A DNA stretch of 64,000 nt from the NCBI RefSeq assembly GCF_025947225.1, contig NZ_CP110005.1:2108001-2172000 (forward strand), in the 5' to 3' direction. Positions 34,232-42,892 of this stretch are shown here, one piece after another. Source of the stretch: Flavobacterium sp. N2270. Its GTDB lineage: Bacteria > Bacteroidota > Bacteroidia > Flavobacteriales > Flavobacteriaceae. Under the pieces are notes generated by a model, which was given only the letters and a program-made list of their open reading frames with translations, did no database searches and was not told the origin of the DNA. The number at the start of each line of letters is the position of its first letter. The stretch's first letter is position 1. Both the position numbers and the translations under genes were made by a program.

Positions 34232-34618
34232 ATGAAATACAAAACATTATTACTTATTGCAATAACATCACTTTTATTATCATGTTCAAAAGATGAAGGT
34301 TATGGAGGATTAGCTACAATTACTGGAAAAGTATATGGAAAAGATTATAATTCAAACGGTGTATTAGTTAGTGAAAATTACCTTGGTGGAGCAAAAGTTT
34401 ATATTGGTGTGCACGGAAGTTCAACTCCATTTGATGATATCGATACTTCATATGATGGAACTTTTAGATTTGAATATTTACAAAAAGGAACTTACGACAT
34501 TTGGGTTTTTGGTGATTGTGATTCTTGTAGTTGGGATCAAACCTATGTTTTGCAAACTGTAGAAATTTCTTCAAAAAAATCTTCTGTAACAATGGAAGAT
34601 TTAATAATTACATTTTAA
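34232..34618 (+). CDS. Lipoprotein with carboxypeptidase-regulatory-like fold
   Basis: A protein of 128 residues with lipobox LLLSCSKDE (C18). The mature part reads as one beta-sandwich of the CarboxypepD_reg type: ATITGKVYGKD, a central GGAKVYIG strand, YDGTFRFEYLQKGTYDIWVFG, and a terminal strand. A CDSC pair is near residues 90-93. It lies 5 bp after cotH and 6 bp before the VTC gene, so it belongs to that operon. No enzymatic function is seen; an adhesion or scaffold role is possible. Confidence 0.75.
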   Translation: MKYKTLLLIAITSLLLSCSKDEGYGGLATITGKVYGKDYNSNGVLVSENYLGGAKVYIGVHGSSTPFDDIDTSYDGTFRFEYLQKGTYDIWVFGDCDSCSWDQTYVLQTVEISSKKSSVTMEDLIITF

Positions 34619-34624
34619 TAAAAG

Positions 34625-35374
34625 ATGTTTAATAAATTTAAAAATAACTTAAATTCAATAAGTCCAGTTTCTTTAAGAGAGCTAGACTCTGTTGCATTAC
34701 TTAACAGAGTTGATAGTAAGTATACTTTAACAGAAGAAAATTTAAATAATATTCTTCCATGTTTAGTAAACAACTATAACGTACTTGAAATTGATGGAAT
34801 GAGAGTTTTTACCTATGAAAACAATTATTTTGACACCCCAAATTTATTGTTTTTTAGAGATCATCATAACGGATATGCTAAAAGAATTAAAGTTAGAAGC
34901 AGAAGATATGTAGAGTCTAATCTTTGTTTTTTTGAAATTAAAAAAAAAGAAAAAATATCTAGAACAAACAAATTTAGAGAACGTTTGCCTAATATTCTTT
35001 CTGAAATTAATGCAGATAGAAAAGAAGTAATACAAAGCTTCATTCGTAAAGAAATATCTGACATTAAATTAATTCTAAAAAACAATTTTAGTAGAATTAC
35101 ATTAGTTAATAAAAATTTTACAGAGCGAGTTACGATCGATTTAAACCTACATTTTCAAGATGGTGATCAAGAAGTTAAATTAGATAATGTAGCTATTGTA
35201 GAAGTTAAACAATCTAAGACATCAATTGCATCTCCAATAACAACTTACTTTAAAGAGAATACAATTAGACAACAAAGTATAAGTAAATACATATATGGTG
35301 TAGCATCCTTAATGCCCGAAATCAAAAAAAATAATTTTTTACCCATAATCAAAAAAATAAATAATTTAACCTAA
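34625..35374 (+). CDS. VTC-domain polyphosphate polymerase
   Basis: A protein of 249 residues of the VTC/CYTH triphosphate tunnel fold, the catalytic domain of yeast Vtc4 which makes polyphosphate from ATP. Typical features are LLNRVDSKYTL near the N-terminus, YFDTPNL, the basic strand AKRIKVRSRRY, FFEIKKK, VAIVEVKQSK and the C-terminal QQSISKYIYG. It is cytoplasmic with no membrane segment. It shares a base with the next gene, a DUF4956 membrane protein, which may anchor or export the polymer. Activity is inferred from the fold. Confidence 0.88.
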   Translation: MFNKFKNNLNSISPVSLRELDSVALLNRVDSKYTLTEENLNNILPCLVNNYNVLEIDGMRVFTYENNYFDTPNLLFFRDHHNGYAKRIKVRSRRYVESNLCFFEIKKKEKISRTNKFRERLPNILSEINADRKEVIQSFIRKEISDIKLILKNNFSRITLVNKNFTERVTIDLNLHFQDGDQEVKLDNVAIVEVKQSKTSIASPITTYFKENTIRQQSISKYIYGVASLMPEIKKNNFLPIIKKINNLT

Positions 35375-36015
35375 TGGAAAACGAAGAACTAGTAACATCA
35401 GCATTCAGTATAAGTGATTTTTCAAATAGAGCTTTAATAGATTTTATTGCAATTATTATATTAGTAGGATTCATTTATTATCCAAAACATAAAAACAAAG
35501 ACTTCATTTTTAACTTCGTTTTATTCAACGTTGTTAATTTCATGATTTGTAGTTTGCTTGGAGCAGTAAAAATTAAAATTGGGTTTGCTTTTGGATTGTT
35601 TGCAATGTTTTCAATTATTAGATATAGAACCATTGCAATTTCAATTAAAGATATGGGTTACTTCTTTGGCTGCGTAGCACTTGGAATGATCAACTCGTTA
35701 GCTTCTGTTGAAGATGGTTTTACTTTATTAATCATATGTAACGCTGTAATTCTATTATTAACATTCTTACTTGAACGTTTAGATTTTCTAAAAAACGAAA
35801 ATTCAAAACTAATTGTTTATGATAATGTAGAGTTAATAAAACCAGAAAATAAGTTGTTATTATTAGATGATTTAAAATTTAGAACTGGTTTAAATATTCA
35901 TAAAGTAGAAGTGCTTACAATAGATTATTTAAAAGATGTAGCTCAAATTAAGGCTTATTATTTTTCTAAAGAAAGTTTAAATTTAATTCCAAATTCAACT
36001 GATAATGATGATTAA
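35374..36015 (+). CDS. DUF4956 membrane protein
   Basis: A protein of 213 residues. Four or five membrane segments span about residues 20-150 and include the family signature FSIIRYRTIAISIKDMGYFFGCVALG. The C-terminal 60 residues are cytoplasmic and charged. DUF4956 proteins regularly accompany VTC-domain polymerases in bacteria, and a role as the membrane partner of polyphosphate synthesis has been guessed but not shown to my knowledge. It overlaps the VTC gene by one base and the DUF2490 gene by 11 bp. Confidence 0.88.
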   Translation: MENEELVTSAFSISDFSNRALIDFIAIIILVGFIYYPKHKNKDFIFNFVLFNVVNFMICSLLGAVKIKIGFAFGLFAMFSIIRYRTIAISIKDMGYFFGCVALGMINSLASVEDGFTLLIICNAVILLLTFLLERLDFLKNENSKLIVYDNVELIKPENKLLLLDDLKFRTGLNIHKVEVLTIDYLKDVAQIKAYYFSKESLNLIPNSTDNDD

Positions 36016-36751
36016 TAAGAAAATTATAGGTCTTTTTTTAATTTTCTTTACTTCTGTAATTTATAGTCAAAGTTATACTGATACGCAAGGAAGGTTTATT
36101 TCTTCGGTAGATTATAAAATTACTAAAAAATTAAAAATTTCAGGTGAATATAGATATTCATTACAGAATGATTTTGCCGTGTTTAGATCAAGTGCAGGAG
36201 AAATTGGTTTAAAATACGATTTTACAAAACGATTAAATGTTTTAGGCGGTTATCGATTCACAACTTCTTTTGAAGAAGACAACCATCGTTTTTTTGTTGG
36301 AATTAAATACAATAAAAAATGGAACGACTTTAAAGCGGCTATAACATCAAAATATCAATTTTCTACTAATAGTTTTGATTCGGACTTTATGCAGTATTAT
36401 AAAGAACCCGTTCATATGCTTAGAGAAGAAATAAGTTTAGATTATGATATTCCAAATACGAAAGCTTCAGTATTTATTGCTTCTGAAATATTTTTGAAAA
36501 TGGACAGTCAGCCTTATTTAAAATGGAATAGAATGCGTTATTCAATTGGTGGAGAATACAGATTGAAGTATGGTACCACAGTTGGTCTTTCGGGTTTTTA
36601 TGACGATAAAGTGAATCCGCAAAAAAATGATAGGATTGTACTTGTTACAAAACTGAACGTTTCAATTGATGGTTTTCTTAAAAAGCTAAAAAAGAATAAG
36701 AAGAAAGCGTTGAAAAAGGAAAATGAACAAAATGAAGAAATTGAAGAATAA
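36005..36751 (+). CDS. DUF2490 outer-membrane-barrel-like protein
   Basis: A protein of 248 residues with a signal peptide (about 1-20, VIYSQ). Alternating strands such as SGEYRYSLQNDF, VLGGYRFTTSF and GGEYRLKYGTTVGLSGFY are characteristic of DUF2490, a probable outer-membrane beta-barrel. The C-terminus is unusual: a run rich in Lys then Glu (KKLKKNKKKALKKENEQ) extends past the last strand. It is the last gene of the cotH operon, followed by a strong terminator. A second Met one codon in is an equally good start. Confidence 0.83.
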   Translation: MMINKKIIGLFLIFFTSVIYSQSYTDTQGRFISSVDYKITKKLKISGEYRYSLQNDFAVFRSSAGEIGLKYDFTKRLNVLGGYRFTTSFEEDNHRFFVGIKYNKKWNDFKAAITSKYQFSTNSFDSDFMQYYKEPVHMLREEISLDYDIPNTKASVFIASEIFLKMDSQPYLKWNRMRYSIGGEYRLKYGTTVGLSGFYDDKVNPQKNDRIVLVTKLNVSIDGFLKKLKKNKKKALKKENEQNEEIEE

Positions 36752-36782
36752 AAAAAAGCGAAACATTTGTTTCGCTTTTTTT
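36752..36782. terminator. Bidirectional terminator
   Basis: AAAAAAGCGAAAC, loop ATTT, GTTTCGCTTTTTT: a 13-bp perfect stem with A and T runs on both sides. It serves the DUF2490 gene on the plus strand and sucD on the minus strand. Confidence 0.9.
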
Positions 36783-36799
36783 TATCTGATAGTTTAAGA

Positions 36800-37672
36800 T
36801 TAACCTAAAACTTCTTTTACTTTTTTACCAATTTCAGCTGGAGAATCTACAACGTGAATTCCGTTTTCTCTCATAATACGTTTCTTAGCTTCAGCTGTAT
36901 CATCAGATCCTCCTACAATTGCACCTGCGTGACCCATTGTACGACCTGCTGGAGCAGTTTCACCTGCAATAAAACCAACAACTGGTTTTCTGTTTCCGTC
37001 CGCTTTAACCCATTTAGCAGCATCAGCTTCTAATTGACCACCAATTTCACCTATCATTACGATGATTTCAGTTTCTGGATCGTTCATTAATAATTCAACA
37101 GCTTCTTTAGTTGTAGTTCCAATGATTGGATCTCCACCAATTCCGATAGCTGTAGTAACTCCTAATCCTTGTTTTGCAACTTGATCAGCAGCTTCATAAG
37201 TTAAAGTACCTGATTTAGAAACGATACCTACTGTTCCTTTTTTGAAAACAAAACCTGGCATAATACCAACTTTAGCTTCACCTGGAGTAATAACACCTGG
37301 ACAGTTAGGACCTACTAAACGACAATCTCTATCTTGTACATAAGCGTAAGCTTTAATCATATCAGCAACAGGGATTCCCTCTGTGATACAAATAATAACT
37401 TTAATTCCTGCATCAGCAGCTTCCATAATTGCATCGGCAGCAAAAGCTGGAGGTACAAATAAAATAGAAGTATCAGCTCCTGCTTGATCAACTGCATCTT
37501 TTACAGTATTAAAAACAGGAAGGTCTAAATGTGTTTGACCACCTTTACCTGGAGTAACTCCACCTACAACATTTGTTCCGTATTCAATCATTTGAGTAGC
37601 GTGGAAAGTTCCTTCGCTACCTGTAAATCCTTGAACAATTATTTTTGAATCTTTATTTACTAAAACACTCAT
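36800..37672 (-). CDS. sucD: Succinate-CoA ligase, alpha subunit
   Basis: A protein of 290 residues of the TCA cycle enzyme that interconverts succinyl-CoA and succinate with ATP or GTP formation. The CoA-binding Rossmann motif [13 protein letters not shown] is near 15, [21 protein letters not shown] near 120-140, and the phospho-His is in [11 protein letters not shown] near 247. The beta subunit gene sucC is not in the window, which is common in flavobacteria where the two are unlinked. A TACTTTTG box is at 37708-37715 on the minus strand, 36 bp upstream of the start. Confidence 0.97.
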   Translation of the reverse strand: MSVLVNKDSKIIVQGFTGSEGTFHATQMIEYGTNVVGGVTPGKGGQTHLDLPVFNTVKDAVDQAGADTSILFVPPAFAADAIMEAADAGIKVIICITEGIPVADMIKAYAYVQDRDCRLVGPNCPGVITPGEAKVGIMPGFVFKKGTVGIVSKSGTLTYEAADQVAKQGLGVTTAIGIGGDPIIGTTTKEAVELLMNDPETEIIVMIGEIGGQLEADAAKWVKADGNRKPVVGFIAGETAPAGRTMGHAGAIVGGSDDTAEAKKRIMRENGIHVVDSPAEIGKKVKEVLG

Positions 37673-37756
37673 GATATGATTATTATAATTATATTTTTAT
37701 TTGTGATGCAAAAGTAAGATTTTTGATAAAAAAACGATACCTTTTTTACTTTTATT

Positions 37757-38119
37757 TTATGCTGGTTGGCTAATTTGATAACCTTTTATTAATTTATTTC
37801 CTGAAAACTCCCAAATAACAATAATTTTTGCAATATGCATTAATTCTTTAGGGTTTTCTATGGTTGCAACTTTATGGTTATAATGAACAGTTACTAAATC
37901 ATCTTCGGCGATTAAATGCTCAATCTCAATAATTGATTTATGATAATTTTGACTTAATTCTTTGCCTAAATTTATTATTCCCTCTTTTTCTAAAATTAAA
38001 GTTCCTTCAGAACTATCCCAATGAAGAATAACATCATCATGTAGTATTTTATTTAATGCATTTACATCTCTAATACCATCTGAAATATAAAACTCTTTAA
38101 GTAGTTCTTTTTTTGCCAT
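37757..38119 (-). CDS. NTF2-like (SnoaL-type) small protein
   Basis: A protein of 120 residues with an NTF2/SnoaL-like cone fold: an N-terminal helix pair, then VILHWDSSEG, DDLVTVHYNHKV and IVIWEFSGNKLIKGYQI. The latter pattern is usual for the family. It could be a small hydrolase or isomerase, or a binding protein; no catalytic Asp-His dyad is convincing. It starts 2 bp after the second lpxD-like gene, so it is the distal gene of the lipid A operon, perhaps only by position. Confidence 0.75.
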   Translation of the reverse strand: MAKKELLKEFYISDGIRDVNALNKILHDDVILHWDSSEGTLILEKEGIINLGKELSQNYHKSIIEIEHLIAEDDLVTVHYNHKVATIENPKELMHIAKIIVIWEFSGNKLIKGYQISQPA

Positions 38120-38121
38120 AA

Positions 38122-39051
38122 TTACTTTAATTTATTTAGAATCTCAGGAATTCGTTTAATATTTACTAACTGCTTTAGCTTTTCTCTAGATTCTTCAATA
38201 GGAGTACCAAAATAGGTCTTCCCTCCTTCTATAGATTTTGTCACCCCAGTTTGCCCTAGTATTATTGCTTTTTCTCCAATTGAAATTCCGCTTGTTGTTC
38301 CTACTTGCCCCCAAATAGTAACTTCATTTTCAATCACAACACAACCCGCAATTCCTGTTTGAGCAGCAATTAAACATTTCTTACCAATAATTGTATCATG
38401 ACCAACATGAACCTGATTGTCTATTTTTGTTCCTTCTCCAATAGTAGTATCTCCAGTAACTCCTTTATCAATAGTACATAAAGCTCCTATTCCAACATTA
38501 TCTTCTATGACTACTCTTCCGTTTGATAAAAGTTGGTCATACCCTTCCGGACGTTTTTTATAATAAAAAGCATCAGCGCCAAGAATTGTTCCGGCTTGTA
38601 TAACTACATTATTACCAATTATCGTATTGTCATAAATAGTAACATTTGGATGAATAATACAATTTGTGCCAATTGATACATTATTACCAATGAAGCAATT
38701 AGGTTGAATTATCGACCCTTCTCCTACTTTAGATGATTCAGAAATTGAAACATTTGAAGGTTGAAAAGGTCTAAAGTGTTTTGTTAATGTGTTAAAATCT
38801 CTAAAAGGATCATCTGAAATTAGTAAAGCTTTACCTTTTGGACATTCTACTTCTTTATTAATTAAAATAATTGTAGCTGCCGATTGTAATGCTTTGTCAT
38901 AATATTTTGGATGATCAACAAAAACGATATCTCCAGGTGTAACCACATGAATTTCATTCATACCTTCAACCGGAAAATCATCATTACCAACATAATTAGC
39001 ACTAATTATATTTGCAATATCTTTAAGAGTTTGTTTTGAAGAAAATTTCAT
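38122..39051 (-). CDS. LpxD-like UDP-glucosamine N-acyltransferase paralogue
   Basis: A protein of 309 residues. An N-terminal LpxD-type domain (1-100) precedes a left-handed beta-helix of hexapeptide repeats (about 105-270) that keeps the catalytic His in [12 protein letters not shown]. It is shorter than the LpxD at 41845 (338 residues) and clearly divergent from it, so one enzyme may add a different acyl chain or act on another sugar. It starts 6 bp after efp and is followed by an NTF2-like gene. Annotation as a second LpxD is an inference. Confidence 0.8.
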   Translation of the reverse strand: MKFSSKQTLKDIANIISANYVGNDDFPVEGMNEIHVVTPGDIVFVDHPKYYDKALQSAATIILINKEVECPKGKALLISDDPFRDFNTLTKHFRPFQPSNVSISESSKVGEGSIIQPNCFIGNNVSIGTNCIIHPNVTIYDNTIIGNNVVIQAGTILGADAFYYKKRPEGYDQLLSNGRVVIEDNVGIGALCTIDKGVTGDTTIGEGTKIDNQVHVGHDTIIGKKCLIAAQTGIAGCVVIENEVTIWGQVGTTSGISIGEKAIILGQTGVTKSIEGGKTYFGTPIEESREKLKQLVNIKRIPEILNKLK

Positions 39052-39057
39052 ATAAAA

Positions 39058-39624
39058 TTATTCTTTTACTCGCTCCATATAATTACCAGAAGCAGTATCA
39101 ATTTTAATTTTATCTCCTTCATTTATAAACAAAGGCACATTAACACTAGCGCCTGTTTCAACAGTTGCAGGTTTTGTAGCATTTGTTGCTGTATTTCCTT
39201 TCAAACCTGGTTCAGTATATGTTACTTCAAGAACAATTGAAGCTGGCATATCTACTGATAAAGGTAAATCAGTTTCAGTGTTTATTTGTAGTAATACATT
39301 TGTTCCTTCTTTTAATAAATCTGGAGCATCTAAAACACTTCTTTGTAAAGTAATTTGTTCGTAGTTATCTACGTTCATAAAGTGAAATGTTTCACCTTCT
39401 GCATATAAAAATTGATAGGTATGCGTTTCTACACGAACAACATCAATTTTATGCCCTGCTGAAAAGGTATTGTCTAATACTTTTCCATTACTAACTGATT
39501 TTAATTTTGTTCTTACAAAAGCAGGTCCTTTTCCTGGTTTAACGTGTAAAAATTCAATAATTTTATATATATCGTGATTATATTTAATACATAATCCGTT
39601 TCTAATATCTGAAGTACTTGCCAT
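39058..39624 (-). CDS. efp: Elongation factor P
   Basis: A protein of 188 residues that binds between the P and E sites of ribosomes and rescues stalling at polyproline. The N-terminal KOW-like domain carries the loop KPGKGPAFVRTK with K32 at the tip, the position modified by lysylation in many bacteria. Two OB domains and the C-terminal signature GDKIKIDTASGNYMERV follow. No epmA/epmB genes are in the window. It is embedded between lpxA and an lpxD-like gene, a recurring arrangement in Bacteroidota. Confidence 0.97.
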   Translation of the reverse strand: MASTSDIRNGLCIKYNHDIYKIIEFLHVKPGKGPAFVRTKLKSVSNGKVLDNTFSAGHKIDVVRVETHTYQFLYAEGETFHFMNVDNYEQITLQRSVLDAPDLLKEGTNVLLQINTETDLPLSVDMPASIVLEVTYTEPGLKGNTATNATKPATVETGASVNVPLFINEGDKIKIDTASGNYMERVKE

Positions 39625-39661
39625 TTTATTTATTTTATTTAAATTTTAATATATTTAAAGT

Positions 39662-40447
39662 CTATCCAATTCCTGAATAACCTTTCATAATTCCTCTTGA
39701 AGAATTTTTTATGAAATCTAAAATTTCATCTCTTTCGTTAGTTGCTTCCATTTCAGCTTCAATGATACTAACTGCTTGAGAAGTATTGTAATTTTTTTGA
39801 TATAAAATTCTGTATATATCTTGAACTTCTCTAATCTTTTCAGTTGTAAAACCTCTTCTTCTTAATCCTACAGAGTTTATACCAACGTAAGATAAAGGTT
39901 CTTTTGCTGCTTTTGTAAAGGGTGGAACATCTTTACGGACTAAAGAACCACCAGAAATCATTGCATGTTCTCCAATACTAATAAATTGATGAACAGCTGC
40001 TAAACCTCCAATAATAGCAAAGTTACCTACGGTTACATGACCAGCTAATGCAACGCCATTTACAATAATTGCATTATTACCAATATTACAGTCGTGTGCT
40101 ATATGGGCTGTAGCCATAATTAAACAATTTTGACCGATTACTGTTTTCCCAGAAGCTGAAGTTCCTCTGTTAATTGTAACACATTCTCTTACAGTTGTAT
40201 TATCTCCTATAATTGCTAAAGAATCTTCTCCACCAAATTTTAAGTCTTGAGGAACTGCAGCAATTACTGCACCTGGAAAAATGTTACAATTCTTACCAAT
40301 TCTTGCTCCTTCCATTATTGTTACATTAGAACCTATCCAAGTTCCTTCACCAATTTCAACATTATTATGAATAGTTGTAAAAGGATCTATAACCACATTT
40401 CGAGCAATTTTCGCTCCAGGATGTACATATGCTAACGGTTGATTCAT
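39662..40447 (-). CDS. lpxA: UDP-N-acetylglucosamine O-acyltransferase
   Basis: A protein of 261 residues catalysing the first acylation of lipid A synthesis (3-hydroxyacyl-ACP to UDP-GlcNAc). The first 190 residues are hexapeptide repeats forming a left-handed beta-helix. The catalytic His lies in MATAHIAHDCNIG near 121-125, and the family-specific LAAVHQFISIGEHAMISGG follows. The C-terminal helices are present. The length is normal. It starts 6 bp after lpxC/fabZ. Confidence 0.97.
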   Translation of the reverse strand: MNQPLAYVHPGAKIARNVVIDPFTTIHNNVEIGEGTWIGSNVTIMEGARIGKNCNIFPGAVIAAVPQDLKFGGEDSLAIIGDNTTVRECVTINRGTSASGKTVIGQNCLIMATAHIAHDCNIGNNAIIVNGVALAGHVTVGNFAIIGGLAAVHQFISIGEHAMISGGSLVRKDVPPFTKAAKEPLSYVGINSVGLRRRGFTTEKIREVQDIYRILYQKNYNTSQAVSIIEAEMEATNERDEILDFIKNSSRGIMKGYSGIG

Positions 40448-40453
40448 AAAATA

Positions 40454-41839
40454 TTATTTTTTTGCTATTTGTGCCATTAATTCGGCTTGTGCAACTAATT
40501 TACCGTTTGCATAAGCATAAGCTTGCATATGGCATATTCCACGTCTAATAGGTGTTATTAAATCACATTTAAATACTAATGTATCACCAGGTAATACTTT
40601 TTGTTTGAATTTAACATTATCAATTTTCATGAAGAATGTTAAATAATTTTCAGGATCTGGTACAGAACTTAAAATTAAAATACCTCCTGTTTGAGCCATT
40701 GCTTCTACAATTAAAACCCCAGGCATTACTGGAGCTCCAGGAAAATGTCCCACGAAGAAATCTTCATTCATAGTTACATTTTTCAACCCAACTACATGAC
40801 TGTCTGACATTTCTAAAATTCTATCAACTAATAAAAACGGTGGACGGTGAGGCAACATAGACATAATTTTTGTTATGTCCATTAATGGTTCTTTATGTAA
40901 ATCGTATACAGGAATTTGGTTTCTCTGTTCTGCTTTAATTATTTTTGAAAGATGTTTTGCAAATTGTGTATTAATCGAATGACCTGGTTTATTTGCAATA
41001 ACTTTTCCTTGAATTTTAATACCTACTAAAGCTAAATCTCCAATAACATCTAGCAATTTATGACGAGCAGCTTCATTTGGAAAGTGTAAAGTAAGATTGT
41101 CTAAAATTCCGTTTTCTTTTACAGAAATTTTATCTTTATTAAAAGCTTTTTTTAAGTTCTCCATGGTTTCAGGAGAAATTTCTTTATCTACATAAACTAT
41201 TGCATTATTTAAATCACCACCTTTAATTAGACCATGTTGCAATAAGCTTTCTAATTCATGTAAAAAGCTAAAAGTTCTACAATCAGCAATTTCAGTTTTA
41301 AATTCTGAAATTGAATTCATTGTTGCATTTTGAGTTCCTAAAATTTTAGTTCCAAAATCAACCATTGCTGTAACACTATATTCATCACTTGGAATAATAG
41401 TTATTTCACTTCCGGTTGTTTCATCTTTATATGAAATAACTTCTTTAACAACATAAACATTTCTTTCAGCACATTGCTCTTCAATACCTACTTTTTCAAT
41501 GGCTTCAACAAAGTACTTTGATGACCCATCCATAATAGGAGGCTCAGAAGCGTTTAATTCTATAATTACATTGTCAACATCACAACCTACAAAAGCAGCT
41601 AAAACATGCTCTGAAGTTTGAATATTAACTCCGCCTTTTTCAAGGTTAGTTCCTCTTTGTGTGTTTACTACATAGTTTGCATCAGCTTCAATAACTGGTT
41701 GACCTTCAAGATCAACTCTAATAAATGTAAAACCGTTGTTAACTGGTGCAGGTTTAAATGTCATTATAACATCTTGTCCTGTGTGTAATCCTACTCCTGT
41801 AAGAGTTATTTCACTTGCGATGGTTTTTTGCTTAACCAT
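40454..41839 (-). CDS. lpxC/fabZ: Bifunctional UDP-3-O-acyl-GlcNAc deacetylase / 3-hydroxyacyl-ACP dehydratase
   Basis: A protein of 461 residues. The N-terminal LpxC (about 1-305) has the zinc ligands in TSEHVLAAF and HKLLDVIGDL, and performs the committed step of lipid A synthesis. The C-terminal FabZ (about 318-461) has MLPHRPPFLLVDR with catalytic His and VMPGVLIVEAMAQ with catalytic Glu, and makes trans-2-enoyl-ACP. The fusion is characteristic of Bacteroidota and couples the two pathways competing for 3-hydroxyacyl-ACP. It starts 5 bp after lpxD. Confidence 0.97.
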   Translation of the reverse strand: MVKQKTIASEITLTGVGLHTGQDVIMTFKPAPVNNGFTFIRVDLEGQPVIEADANYVVNTQRGTNLEKGGVNIQTSEHVLAAFVGCDVDNVIIELNASEPPIMDGSSKYFVEAIEKVGIEEQCAERNVYVVKEVISYKDETTGSEITIIPSDEYSVTAMVDFGTKILGTQNATMNSISEFKTEIADCRTFSFLHELESLLQHGLIKGGDLNNAIVYVDKEISPETMENLKKAFNKDKISVKENGILDNLTLHFPNEAARHKLLDVIGDLALVGIKIQGKVIANKPGHSINTQFAKHLSKIIKAEQRNQIPVYDLHKEPLMDITKIMSMLPHRPPFLLVDRILEMSDSHVVGLKNVTMNEDFFVGHFPGAPVMPGVLIVEAMAQTGGILILSSVPDPENYLTFFMKIDNVKFKQKVLPGDTLVFKCDLITPIRRGICHMQAYAYANGKLVAQAELMAQIAKK

Positions 41840-41844
41840 AAGAA

Positions 41845-42861
41845 TTAATTATTTTTTTTAAATTCGTTAATATCTGAAACTATTTTAGGTAAATTTTTAA
41901 AATGAACATATGATTTAGCAAAATCTCCATAATTAAATGCTGGAGAACCTTGAACTACTTCATTATCTGGTAGATTTTTACCAATTCCTGATTGCGCTTG
42001 TACTTTTACTCCATTTCCGATCGTTAAATGCCCCGCAATTCCTACCTGTCCGCCAATCATGCAATTTTTTCCAATTTTTGTAGAACCTGCAATTCCTGTT
42101 TGAGCAGCAATAACCGTATTTTCGTCAATATCTACATTATGTGCTACTTGTATGTGATTGTCTAATTTTACTCCGTTTCTAATAAATGTAGAACCTAATG
42201 TCGCTCTATCAATAGTAGTGTTTGCACCTATTTCAACATCATTTTCTATAATTACATTACCTATTTGTGGTACTTTTTTAAATGTACCGTCTTGTTGTGG
42301 TGCAAAACCAAATCCGTCTGAACCAATAATTGTTCCTGAATGAATAGTACAATTGTTACCAATTTCAGTTTCTGAATAAATTCGTACACCAGCAAAAAAG
42401 ATACAATCATTACCTATAGTTACATTATCGCCAATAAAACTATTAGGATAAATTTTTACATTAGTACCTATTTTTACATTTTTACCAATGTAACAAAAAC
42501 TACCTAAATATAGTCCTTCACCATAAGTAACATTTTCTGAAATCATTGATGGCTGTTCAATACCTGATTTCATTAGCTTTACCTGATTGTAATATTCTAA
42601 TAATTTAGAAAAAGATTTATATGCATCTTCAACCTTAATTAAAGTTGTAGTTATTTCTTGTTCTGGTACAAAAGTATTGCTAACAATCGTTATAGTTGCT
42701 TTTGTAGAGTATATGTAATTGATATACTTAGGATTAGCTAAAAAAGTTAATGATCCTTCTGTGCCTTCTTCTATTTTCGCTAATTTAAAAACTTCAGCAT
42801 TAGGATTCCCTACTACTTTACCTTCTAATATACCTGCTATTTGTTCTGCTGTAAATTTCAT
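41845..42861 (-). CDS. lpxD: UDP-3-O-(3-hydroxyacyl)glucosamine N-acyltransferase
   Basis: A protein of 338 residues, the third step of lipid A synthesis. The N-terminal uridine-binding domain (about 1-100) is followed by a long left-handed beta-helix with the catalytic His in IQVAHNVDIDENTV near 237, and the substrate motif GSDGFGFAPQ near 180. The C-terminal helix ends in Lys/Asn. It is the first gene of the lipid A operon and begins 31 bp after the HD-domain gene. Confidence 0.97.
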   Translation of the reverse strand: MKFTAEQIAGILEGKVVGNPNAEVFKLAKIEEGTEGSLTFLANPKYINYIYSTKATITIVSNTFVPEQEITTTLIKVEDAYKSFSKLLEYYNQVKLMKSGIEQPSMISENVTYGEGLYLGSFCYIGKNVKIGTNVKIYPNSFIGDNVTIGNDCIFFAGVRIYSETEIGNNCTIHSGTIIGSDGFGFAPQQDGTFKKVPQIGNVIIENDVEIGANTTIDRATLGSTFIRNGVKLDNHIQVAHNVDIDENTVIAAQTGIAGSTKIGKNCMIGGQVGIAGHLTIGNGVKVQAQSGIGKNLPDNEVVQGSPAFNYGDFAKSYVHFKNLPKIVSDINEFKKNN

Positions 42862-42892
42862 CTTGACAAAAATATAAAATTAAATTAAATAC

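Noticed and set aside
42867..42874. TATTTTTG as the lpx operon promoter
   Set aside because: The implied transcription start would coincide with the lpxD start codon and there is no -33 element; the lpx genes may instead be transcribed from upstream.
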